NCBI GenBank assembly: GCA_934276635.1
Contig: CAKQTH010000001.1
Location: 1-64,000 of the forward strand
Source of the DNA: an uncultured Alphaproteobacteria bacterium
Lineage (GTDB): Bacteria > Pseudomonadota > Alphaproteobacteria > RF32 > CAG-239
Direction: 5' to 3'
DNA length: 64,000 nt
The position numbers and the translations under genes were made by a program. Under the pieces are notes generated by a model. It saw nothing but the letters and a program-made list of their open reading frames with translations, ran no database searches and was not told where the DNA came from. Positions 16,249 through 23,864 of the stretch are shown piece by piece (position 1 is the first letter of the stretch; every line of letters begins with the position of its first letter).

Positions 16249-16734
16249 TTATTCCTTAGAAAAAGCCTTTTCCTGTTTTTTAGCTTCTTCAGATGTTCTG
16301 GCAACATTAACCAGAATTGTCTGAGTAACTTCAGGGTGCAGGTTGAGCTTAACCGAATAAATACCAAGGTCTTTAATCGGCTTGTCAAGAAATACCTGAC
16401 GACGTTCAACTGCAAAACCAGCCTGTTTAACAGCGTCGGCAATGTCACGAATGGTAACAGAACCGTACAACTGGCCTGTTTCGGCAGCCTGACGAATTAA
16501 AACGGTTGAAAAACCTTGCAATGACTGAGCCAATGCAGATGCGGTTTCCAACAATTTTTGGTTATGAGCTTCCCACTCGGCCTTTTGCTTTTCAAAATAA
16601 GCAATATTAGCTTCTGTGGCGCGCAAAGCCTTTCTCTGAGGCAAAAGATAGTTACGGGCGTAACCGTTCTTTACATTAACTTTATCGCCCATTCTGCCCA
16701 ATTTTTCGATATGTTCCAAAAGAATGATTTCCAT
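16249..16734 (-). CDS. rplI: 50S ribosomal protein L9
   Basis: 161 residues. The N-terminus MEIILLEHIEKLGRMGDKV and the following NGYARNYLLPQRKA are the L9 signature (rRNA-binding N-domain), joined by a long helix (about 45-75) to a C-domain. Slightly longer than the E. coli protein (149), with a Lys/Glu-rich tail. Last gene of rpsF-rpsR-rplI, with AGGAG before the ATG. Confidence 0.96.
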   Translation of the reverse strand: MEIILLEHIEKLGRMGDKVNVKNGYARNYLLPQRKALRATEANIAYFEKQKAEWEAHNQKLLETASALAQSLQGFSTVLIRQAAETGQLYGSVTIRDIADAVKQAGFAVERRQVFLDKPIKDLGIYSVKLNLHPEVTQTILVNVARTSEEAKKQEKAFSKE

Positions 16735-16752
16735 AGTATTACTCCTTTCAAA

Positions 16753-16977
16753 CTAAGCCGAAAAAGGCAGCAAAGCAATATAACGAGCGCGTTTGATTGC
16801 TCTTGCAAGCTCTCTTTGTTTTTTTGCAGAAACAGAGGTAATACGGCTCGGGATAATCTTTCCTTTTTCAGAAATGTATCTTGAAAGCAGTTTTACATCT
16901 TTATAGTCGATTTGCAGACCGTTTTCGCCTGAAAACGGGCAAGATTTTTTTCTTTTGAAAAATGTTTGCTTAGCCAT
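16753..16977 (-). CDS. rpsR: 30S ribosomal protein S18
   Basis: 74 residues. KSCPFSGE, the central DYKDVKLLSRYISEKGKI and the tail KRARYIALLPF are the S18 pattern. It pairs with S6 on the 30S platform. Its ATG overlaps the rpsF stop by one base (TAATG). Confidence 0.96.
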   Translation of the reverse strand: MAKQTFFKRKKSCPFSGENGLQIDYKDVKLLSRYISEKGKIIPSRITSVSAKKQRELARAIKRARYIALLPFSA

Positions 16978-17321
16978 TAGTTTAACTCCTCATTTTCTTC
17001 AAAAGCTTCAGAATCGGAAGCAAGACCTTCATTAAAGTTTTCAACTTTAACCGTCATATAGCGGATAATGTCTTCATTAATTCTGATTCTTCTTTCAAAC
17101 TCGGCAATTGCGGTAGCCGGAGCAACAATGTTCAAGATAACATAATGACCTTTGCGGTTTTTCTTAATGCGATAAGCAAGGTTTTTCAAACCCCAATTAT
17201 CAACTTTTACAATCTGGCCGCCTTCAGCTTTAATAACTTCGTCCAAAGACGAAACAATGTCATTAACCTGAGATGCGCCGAGATCCTGACGTGCAATCAG
17301 CACGCTTTCGTAATTAGACAT
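16977..17321 (-). CDS. rpsF: 30S ribosomal protein S6
   Basis: 114 residues. Starts MSNYESVLIARQDL and contains NWGLKNLAYRIKKNRKGHYV and RINEDIIRYMTVKV, all typical of S6. The acidic tail (about 100-114) is usual. First gene of the rpsF-rpsR-rplI operon, with AAGGAG ahead. A candidate S6:S18-binding leader structure lies upstream. Confidence 0.96.
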   Translation of the reverse strand: MSNYESVLIARQDLGASQVNDIVSSLDEVIKAEGGQIVKVDNWGLKNLAYRIKKNRKGHYVILNIVAPATAIAEFERRIRINEDIIRYMTVKVENFNEGLASDSEAFEENEELN

Positions 17322-17346
17322 AAATAAATCTCCTTATGGATTCTCA

Positions 17347-17382
17347 ACAAATGACCCTCAAACGAAGGTCGGTTATTTTTGT
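17347..17382 (-). promoter_or_regulatory. Candidate S6:S18 autoregulatory leader of rpsF
   Basis: On the minus strand, 26-61 bases before rpsF, ACAAAAAT and ATTTGT can form an outer stem and ACC/GGT an inner one, leaving AACCG unpaired on the 5' side. rpsF leaders in many bacteria carry a hairpin with a bulged CCG bound by the S6:S18 complex, which represses translation. The arrangement fits by eye; the stems are short, so the call is tentative. Confidence 0.4.
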
Positions 17383-17512
17383 ATAGCTATTTAAAAAATA
17401 GCAAGGGACGATGCTCAATATACAGACTTTTTTTGTTTTTGCAACAAAAATTTATAGACAATTTGCACCGAAAGTGATACATTGACAAAAAACAAACGAA
17501 AAGGTGTAAACA

Positions 17513-19075
17513 GTGTTGGACGAAAGCCGTCAGGCAGATTTGCTGCAAAAGTTTTTTGACAAGCTCTCGAGTGCGGAGGCCTTGCTGGTGTTTTCTGCGC
17601 AGCGGGCGGCAAAAGGCGCAAAAATGCCGCTGTTTGCCATTGTAGAAAATTGTTCGTTTGACAATCTCAAAAAATTTATGAAACACTATTTTCCCGAGAC
17701 GAACAGTCAAAACGCCAAAAATTTGTATGACCTTCTTGAGCTAAAAAATGAAAACGGGCAGCGGCTCGATTATCATTATTTTGAAAAAAGTCTGCCGGAA
17801 GATGTTGTCGCTCAAACCAGAGAGGCGTTTGAAATGCCGGAAATCGAAACATTGTGGCGTCCGGAAGAATATCGCAAATATAATCTGTTGCGCAATCTAA
17901 AGATGCAGGCAGTCAACAAATATAATGCCGAACACCCGAATTTTTTGCGTCTGGATATGATGAGACAGACGCCGAAAGATACGCTTCCGCTGTCGCTGCG
18001 CTTTTATCCGACGGAAGAAAATCCGATAATCGTGCCGTTTGTCGCCGCAGGGCCGATAAAGCCGGAAAATCCGTGGCTTGAACAGGCATTTGGCAATATT
18101 GATTATCCGGAAATTGCATCATGGAGCGTATCTTCAATCAAAAAAATCGAAAAAGAATATGAAGATGTAAAAAATGACGGATATTTCAATTCGATAGCGC
18201 AAAATTTTTTGGATTTGTCCGAAATTATGATTTGCAATACTTACCGCGATGAAGACGGCAAAGACGAAAGCGGTATGGAATATGCCGGAGAAGCCGGAAT
18301 GACCGAACTTGTCGATGATAACGGCCTCGGTTCTTCATGGTATACATATACGCACTATGCCGATTCTAAGTTAAAGGGAAGTGTGTTTGCCCACGAGGCG
18401 ACGCATATCGCGGATATGAGCGTTGACGAGCTTATTACGGAAAACAATTTTACGCATCAGGCCTGCAAGCTTGCGTATCTCAATCGCGGAGCATCAGAGT
18501 TTCGCAGCAAAATTGTTCATAACATTGTCAGGAGCTATAAACCGAAACAATTTGAAACGGAAATGTGCGCATATGCCACCGAAGTTTATATGGACAGAAA
18601 AAATAAAAAAGATGTGTTGTTGCGTGCAGCCTCGAAAATGCTTGCAACCTATGTTGCCGCGGACGGTGATGATAATCAGAATGCAATCAACTATATGAGA
18701 TATGCGCAAAATCGTATTCCGCATCAGGAAGAATTGGAACAGCTGGAAAAAATATATAACAGACAGCTTTCCAAACAACATTTGTCTTCAAAAAACGGCA
18801 AGCCGGTATTTTTGAAGAACAAAGAAGGAACTGAAAAAATCTCCGAAATATGTGCGCAATCCGGCGGGCTTGAAAAAATCGAACGCGATGTATCTGCTTA
18901 TATGTTGCAGACGCTACGGGTCGTAAACTTTATAAATAACAATCCGGAGCTCAAAAATTCAAATAAACTGAAGCCGCAAGATTTTGAAAAGATGTTTTTG
19001 CAAAAAATCGGGCGCAAAGAAAAATCATTGCCCAAACAGATGCGCTTTGCGGCAAAACGGACGGCTCGCGAATAA
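17513..19075 (+). CDS. Putative zinc metallopeptidase of unknown family
   Basis: 520 residues from GTG at 17513 (AAAGG site upstream). No signal peptide or membrane segment is seen. The segment VFAHEATHIADMSVDEL contains HExxH (His294, Glu295, His298), the zinc site of zincin peptidases. A candidate third ligand lies about 50 residues on, in FETEMCAYATE (Glu348 or 350). Flanking regions are charged and mostly helical, and the N-terminal 150 residues resemble nothing I recognise. It stands alone between rpsF (divergent) and a lipoprotein gene. A cytoplasmic or secreted effector-like protease is possible; the catalytic call rests on the motif only. Confidence 0.6.
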   Translation: MLDESRQADLLQKFFDKLSSAEALLVFSAQRAAKGAKMPLFAIVENCSFDNLKKFMKHYFPETNSQNAKNLYDLLELKNENGQRLDYHYFEKSLPEDVVAQTREAFEMPEIETLWRPEEYRKYNLLRNLKMQAVNKYNAEHPNFLRLDMMRQTPKDTLPLSLRFYPTEENPIIVPFVAAGPIKPENPWLEQAFGNIDYPEIASWSVSSIKKIEKEYEDVKNDGYFNSIAQNFLDLSEIMICNTYRDEDGKDESGMEYAGEAGMTELVDDNGLGSSWYTYTHYADSKLKGSVFAHEATHIADMSVDELITENNFTHQACKLAYLNRGASEFRSKIVHNIVRSYKPKQFETEMCAYATEVYMDRKNKKDVLLRAASKMLATYVAADGDDNQNAINYMRYAQNRIPHQEELEQLEKIYNRQLSKQHLSSKNGKPVFLKNKEGTEKISEICAQSGGLEKIERDVSAYMLQTLRVVNFINNNPELKNSNKLKPQDFEKMFLQKIGRKEKSLPKQMRFAAKRTARE

Positions 19076-19159
19076 GTGCTTAATATTTAGACTTATTTAT
19101 ATAAAATTAATCTTTTTATGCTAAGTTTGCGCCAGTTATGACACAAAAGGTATACCGAC

Positions 19160-19480
19160 ATGAATAAAAATTTTTACGGATTTGGAGCAGCGGCTCTGTT
19201 TCTGTTGAGCGCCTGTTCTTATTCCGGCACAAAAACCGAGGTTATAGAAGCTCCGCAGGAAGAGTCCCAAATAACTCTGCAAAATTTGAAAACACGAGTT
19301 TTAATCAGATGTTATAATTCGGCGGAAGTATCTGCCGAAAAATGCGCTAAGCTCTTTGAAGAAAAAGGCTTTGTGCGCCTAAAGAATATTCCGAGCCAAA
19401 CCGCAGATTATGATTTGCTGAAAACAAACACTTATCCGACCCGCCGCTGGCGTGAAGGCGAAAAAAATCCGAGGTGGTAA
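19160..19480 (+). CDS. Small predicted lipoprotein
   Basis: 106 residues. The signal peptide ends in lipobox LSAC (Cys about 19). The mature part is hydrophilic, with two cysteines (IRCYNSAEVSAEKC), and ends in a Tyr/Arg/Trp-rich tail. Family not recognised. Its stop lies 5 bases before the yifB ATG, and the yifB ribosome-binding site (GAGGTGG) is inside its last codons, so the two are likely an operon. Confidence 0.7.
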   Translation: MNKNFYGFGAAALFLLSACSYSGTKTEVIEAPQEESQITLQNLKTRVLIRCYNSAEVSAEKCAKLFEEKGFVRLKNIPSQTADYDLLKTNTYPTRRWREGEKNPRW

Positions 19481-19485
19481 CAAAA

Positions 19486-21006
19486 ATGCTTTCCCGAATC
19501 AACACTGCTGCATTTAACGGACTGGAAATTTTACCGGTAGATGTTCAGGTGCAAATTGCATCGGGATTGCCTGCGTTTACGGTGGTAGGACTGCCCGACA
19601 AAGTTATTGCCGAAAGCAGGGAGAGAGTCCGCTCGGCGATTTTATCGCTCGGGTTGTCCCTTCCGGCAAAAAGAATCACGATAAATCTGGCACCTGCCGA
19701 TATCTTGAAGGAAGGCTCGCATTTTGATTTGCCGATAGCTTTGGGCTTGTTGGTCGGAATGGGTGTTGTGGCGGCGGAAGATGTGGAAAATTATCTGATT
19801 TTAGGTGAACTCGGGCTTGACGGCTCGATTATTGCAGTAAATGGAATTTTGCCGGCCGCAATTTTTGCAAACCGCAACAACAAAGGAATTATATGTCCGC
19901 AAGAGCAGGGCAGCGAGGCCGTTTGGGCAGGGCTGAAAGACATTATCGCCGCGCCGAGTTTGCTTGCGCTGCTGAATCATCTTAAAGGTGTTCAACATCT
20001 CCCGATGCCGGTCGCCAAACAAAAGGCGCCGAAAATAAGCCTGCTTGATATGTGCGACATCAAAGGGCAGGAGAGCGCAAAACGCGCATTGGAAGTTGCC
20101 GCTGCGGGTGCGCATAATCTGTTAATGGTCGGGCCTCCGGGAGCCGGAAAGTCTATGCTGGCGTCCAGACTTCCTTCAATATTGCCGCCTCTGACGCCTG
20201 AAGAAGCGCTTGAAACCAGTATGATTCATTCTATTGCCGGTGAGCTGAAAAACGGTGAGCTCAGTTTTGAAAGACCATATCGCGATCCGCATCATAGCGC
20301 TTCGACTCCGGCTTTGGTCGGAGGAGGGCGAAAAGCAACGCCGGGAGAAATTTCGCTTGCACATAACGGAGTTTTGTTTTTGGACGAGCTGCCGGAATTT
20401 TCGCGTGCCACGCTTGAGGCTCTGCGCCAGCCGCTTGAAAACGGGACGGTGCTGATTTCGCGTGTAAATGCCAGAACGCAGTATCCGGCAAAATTTCAGC
20501 TGGTTGCGGCAATGAATCCGTGTAGATGCGGATATTTGGGCAATCACAACGCGGAATGCAGCCGCGTGCCGAAATGTGCGGAAGAATATCAGGCAAAAAT
20601 ATCCGGCCCGTTGATGGATCGTATAGATATTCAGATAGAAGTTCCGGCTCTGAGTCCGTGGGAAATTGCCGATGTAAAAAAAGGCGAGACCTCGGCTCAA
20701 ATTCTGAAAAGGGTGATAGAAGCCAGAAAAATTCAAAAAAAGAGATTTGTTGATGCCGGATTCCCGGAGCTATTAACCAATTCTCAATTAAAAGGTGATT
20801 TATTGGAGCAAATGACACAGATGGACAACGATGCAAAAGAGCTGTTGCTTTCGTTTGCAAACAAGGTTAATCTATCGGCCAGAGCGTATCACCGAACTTT
20901 GCGGTTGGCAAGAACAATTGCAGACTTGCAAAATGAGACAAAAGTGCTTAAACTGCACATAGCCGAGGCTTTGTCATACAGAAGGACAATGCCATTATAC
21001 AAGTAG
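19486..21006 (+). CDS. YifB/ComM-family AAA+ ATPase (Mg-chelatase-like)
   Basis: 506 residues from ATG 19486, 15 bases past GAGGTGG. An earlier GTG (19474) is possible but less well placed. An N-terminal Lon-like fold (about 5-180) is followed by the AAA+ module with Walker A VGPPGAGKSMLASRLP, GVLFLDELPEF, the NPCRCGYLG zinc-like segment and a C-terminal helical domain (about 400-500). The family (ComM in naturally competent species) is a hexameric helicase for branch migration during transformation and recombination. Length is full. Confidence 0.93.
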   Translation: MLSRINTAAFNGLEILPVDVQVQIASGLPAFTVVGLPDKVIAESRERVRSAILSLGLSLPAKRITINLAPADILKEGSHFDLPIALGLLVGMGVVAAEDVENYLILGELGLDGSIIAVNGILPAAIFANRNNKGIICPQEQGSEAVWAGLKDIIAAPSLLALLNHLKGVQHLPMPVAKQKAPKISLLDMCDIKGQESAKRALEVAAAGAHNLLMVGPPGAGKSMLASRLPSILPPLTPEEALETSMIHSIAGELKNGELSFERPYRDPHHSASTPALVGGGRKATPGEISLAHNGVLFLDELPEFSRATLEALRQPLENGTVLISRVNARTQYPAKFQLVAAMNPCRCGYLGNHNAECSRVPKCAEEYQAKISGPLMDRIDIQIEVPALSPWEIADVKKGETSAQILKRVIEARKIQKKRFVDAGFPELLTNSQLKGDLLEQMTQMDNDAKELLLSFANKVNLSARAYHRTLRLARTIADLQNETKVLKLHIAEALSYRRTMPLYK

Positions 21007-21017
21007 GAGAAAATGTA

Positions 21018-23018
21018 ATGAAAATGATAAAACTTATATCTTTGGTTTTGCTGACAATGGCTTTTTCAAACTTTGCCGGCGCAGTAACCTATGAAACAAG
21101 GCTTATCTATGACTATGAAGATGAGGCCGCAGAAGACAGATTGGAAAAGGCTGCTCCGCAGTCATACGCCGCCGATGATGAAGGATTTTTCCGCGGAAGC
21201 ATCTTTAAGGGACAAAACTGCACAAACTGCAAACGCGGCGGAAGCATCTTTAAGGTAGGTTCCTGCACCAGATGCTCCAAAGACGGAAGTATTTTTCCGG
21301 GCGGACCTTGCAAAAGATGCAACAAAAACAACAATTGCAAAACCTGCAAAAACAATCTGCCGAAGACGGAACGCAAAACTCCTTTTGTGATAGAATATGT
21401 TGATATCGACCTTGATCACCAGTGTGAAAATTTTGCTCCGTTTATGCTCGGACATGTTGATTTTCGTTTGAAAAACGGCTGGAACTACGCTCCTACTCGT
21501 GAAAAACTCGGAAATTATAACTTTAGAATTTTCGGATGCCGCCGTTTTGATAAAGAAGCATTTTTGAACGAAGGCCGCATTATGCAAAAAGATATGCGGT
21601 TTACGCAGACATTTGCCGACGCGGTTTCCGAATGCTACAAAATTATGCAGATTCCTGAAGATTTGTGTTTGGAACAAGAACCGTCTCCGCTACCTGAATA
21701 TGTTTTGACGGCTGAAATCGTTGATTATTTTATGAATATCTGTGACGGATATAACTGGGACAGCACAACCGCGACAAACCGCCGCGGCGGAAGTTCTGAA
21801 ATGACCGTAAAATGGAAGCTGATGAATCTTTCGCAAACAACTGTTGTTTGGGAAGGCACAACCACCGGATACGGTGAAATCGAGCAGGGTGCCGAAAACG
21901 GCGAAATTCTGCTGGTTGAAAGCGCATTCTATGATGCGGCGACAAATCTGCAGATTGCCGAGGGTTTTGAAACTCAGCTGGCAACCCGCCTGAGCGATGA
22001 ACAGATTGCTCAGGAACGCGCCGCTTTGATTGAACGCGAAAGAAAAGAAAATCCGGCAAAATGCCAGTTCAAGGAACAGATTGAAGAAACAAAATGCCCG
22101 ATTTGCCCGAAATGCGAAATTATACAGGCTCCGGAACCGGCACCGGTTGTTCCGGTTGAAGAAGAACCTTTGATAATTGAAGCTTCTGCCGCAACAGAGG
22201 TTGCAGAAACAGGCGGCGTTAAAGATGCAACGATTATAGAAGTTGAAACCGATGACCTGTGGGTAGATTTGGCTAATGTGGAAGACAGCGAAAATCTGTG
22301 CATTGTAGACCGTCCGCCGTATGATTCTCTGTCGCCTGAAAATTTGTACAAAGTACGCGCGTCTGTCGTTTCTGTTCAAAATGCTCAGGGCAAAAAAGGC
22401 GCGGGACTGATTGTTTCTGACTCGTTTGTGCTGACTTCGGCTGATTTAATCAGCAAAATCGGCAACGAATATAAGCTCAAAACAATTAACGGCAAAGAGC
22501 TGACCGGAAGAGCCTTCCGTGTTAACCCGACCAAGAATGTTGCGCTGATTATGCTCAACGAGCCGACAAAATACACTCCGCTGTCGCTGAATTTGGATTT
22601 GCCGGAAATCGGCCGCGGAAACTTTATGGTTTTGGGTATGCTTGATGTAGACAACTTTGCCGACGGAGAAAACTATATCGACAATCAAGGTGTTATCAAC
22701 GGATACCGCTATACCGATGACAAGGGCGCCGAGATTATTTTGGATACATTCGTTCAAGAAATTTCGGTCGGCGGCGCGCTGATTGACGAGTTCGGTACAA
22801 TCAACGGAATTGCGCACTCCAGCAAAAAGACCGATGACGGAATGGATTTGTTTATTCCGACAGAAACAGCGCTCAGAGGCGTCGGATTGTCGATTTGCGA
22901 AAAGGTTTATAAAACACCGAGCCCGTGGAAGACAAAGGTCTATAAGCCGATAAGCGCAGCCATAGAAAAACCGGTATCAAAAGCGCCGGAAGCGATGGCA
23001 AAGAAAGACCGCAAATAG
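21018..23018 (+). CDS. Exported protein with CxxC repeats and inactive trypsin-like domain
   Basis: 666 residues. Signal peptide at 1-22. Residues about 58-105 hold three tandem repeats GSIF-N4-CxxC (KGQNCTNC, KVGSCTRC, PGGPCKRC), followed by a fourth CxxC. A mixed alpha/beta region (about 120-330) follows, then a Cys/Pro-rich linker (CPICPKCEIIQAPEP) and a C-terminal domain (about 455-640) with the layout of trypsin-like (DegP-type) proteases. In that domain the catalytic residues are replaced: VLTSADL has Asp476 where TSAH is expected, NVALI lacks the usual Asp, and SVGGALI has Val584 in place of Ser. It should bind, not cut. Downstream of yifB with a good ribosome-binding site; may be co-transcribed. 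Function unknown. Confidence 0.65.
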   Translation: MKMIKLISLVLLTMAFSNFAGAVTYETRLIYDYEDEAAEDRLEKAAPQSYAADDEGFFRGSIFKGQNCTNCKRGGSIFKVGSCTRCSKDGSIFPGGPCKRCNKNNNCKTCKNNLPKTERKTPFVIEYVDIDLDHQCENFAPFMLGHVDFRLKNGWNYAPTREKLGNYNFRIFGCRRFDKEAFLNEGRIMQKDMRFTQTFADAVSECYKIMQIPEDLCLEQEPSPLPEYVLTAEIVDYFMNICDGYNWDSTTATNRRGGSSEMTVKWKLMNLSQTTVVWEGTTTGYGEIEQGAENGEILLVESAFYDAATNLQIAEGFETQLATRLSDEQIAQERAALIERERKENPAKCQFKEQIEETKCPICPKCEIIQAPEPAPVVPVEEEPLIIEASAATEVAETGGVKDATIIEVETDDLWVDLANVEDSENLCIVDRPPYDSLSPENLYKVRASVVSVQNAQGKKGAGLIVSDSFVLTSADLISKIGNEYKLKTINGKELTGRAFRVNPTKNVALIMLNEPTKYTPLSLNLDLPEIGRGNFMVLGMLDVDNFADGENYIDNQGVINGYRYTDDKGAEIILDTFVQEISVGGALIDEFGTINGIAHSSKKTDDGMDLFIPTETALRGVGLSICEKVYKTPSPWKTKVYKPISAAIEKPVSKAPEAMAKKDRK

Positions 23019-23035
23019 GTTTTATGCCGAAAATT

Positions 23036-23068
23036 AAAGGGTTATGCCTGATGACATAGCCCCTTTTT
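23036..23068. terminator. Terminator between convergent genes
   Basis: AAAGGGTTATG and CATAGCCCCTTT pair with one bulge around CTGATGA, followed by T5. It lies between the plus-strand exported protein and the minus-strand cupin gene. Confidence 0.7.
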
Positions 23069-23088
23069 GTTGCATAAAATACGGAGAA

Positions 23089-23454
23089 TTACTTTACTCG
23101 CCCGTACGAATCTTCATAGCGGATAATATCGTTTTCGTCCAAGGTCTGCCCGTATTGAATTTCGATAAATTCCATATTTTTTTCGGTGTTGTTTTGAATC
23201 CGGTGTTTGGTCTGAACCGGAATATATATGGTTTCATTTTCTTTGCGGACGATTTTTTCGTCATCAAGAGTAACCAAAGCCTCACCGCTCACAATAATCC
23301 AATGTTCCGAACGAAAATTGTGCGACTGGAGCGATAGGATATTGTGCGGGGTGACGCAGATGCGCTTGACGCAAAAGTGTTCTCCGCAGTCCAAAACTTC
23401 CCAAGTGCCCCATGGGCGGGTGTCTTTGTCGCCTTTTTTATATGTGTTGCTCAT
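23089..23454 (-). CDS. Mannose-6-phosphate isomerase-like cupin
   Basis: 121 residues, a single cupin. TRPWGTWEVLDCGEHFCVKR and LSLQSHNFRSEHWIIVSGEA match the isomerase domain of type II mannose-6-phosphate isomerase/GDP-mannose pyrophosphorylases (ManC/AlgA), with His and Glu metal ligands in QSH and SEHW. The N-terminal nucleotidyltransferase domain is absent; stand-alone forms are known. A role in mannose-derived surface sugar supply is plausible. Third gene after mutS and mazG, 12 bases past mazG. Confidence 0.85.
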   Translation of the reverse strand: MSNTYKKGDKDTRPWGTWEVLDCGEHFCVKRICVTPHNILSLQSHNFRSEHWIIVSGEALVTLDDEKIVRKENETIYIPVQTKHRIQNNTEKNMEFIEIQYGQTLDENDIIRYEDSYGRVK

Positions 23455-23466
23455 TGTGGTATACTT

Positions 23467-23862
23467 CTAAAATTTGGTCATATATTCGTTTGAAAATCCG
23501 TGCGGGTGGCGCTTTTTCAGCTTTCCCATATTCATTTTAACAATTTCTTCCGGTGTGACGCCGAGAGCCATTGAAGCCTGAGCCAAATACCAATACATAT
23601 CGCCGAGTTCATAAAGCAAATCCTGCTTGCGCTCTTCGGTCAAATCTTTGCTGTGAAACTTGATTTTTTTCCAAACATCGGCAATCTCTCCGGCCTCACC
23701 GGCAATTCCGGCAACGGCGGTATCCAGTCTGGCATATTGTCCGTTCAATGTTTTTGAAAGCATTTTTGCTCTTTCCAAAAACTGAGTATCATTTTTGGAA
23801 TCTTCAGATGTGATGCTGTCAACAAATTCGCAATATTGTGCAAAAAATTCTTTTTCTTCCAT
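23467..23862 (-). CDS. MazG-like nucleotide pyrophosphohydrolase
   Basis: 131 residues, all-helical. EAGEIADVWKK and ELGDMYWYLA supply the acidic metal-binding residues of the MazG/dUTPase-like superfamily. Such enzymes hydrolyse (d)NTPs to monophosphates and pyrophosphate, removing abnormal nucleotides. It begins two bases past the mutS stop, so it is likely co-transcribed with this repair gene. Substrate not determinable from sequence. Confidence 0.85.
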   Translation of the reverse strand: MEEKEFFAQYCEFVDSITSEDSKNDTQFLERAKMLSKTLNGQYARLDTAVAGIAGEAGEIADVWKKIKFHSKDLTEERKQDLLYELGDMYWYLAQASMALGVTPEEIVKMNMGKLKKRHPHGFSNEYMTKF

Positions 23863-23864
23863 AA

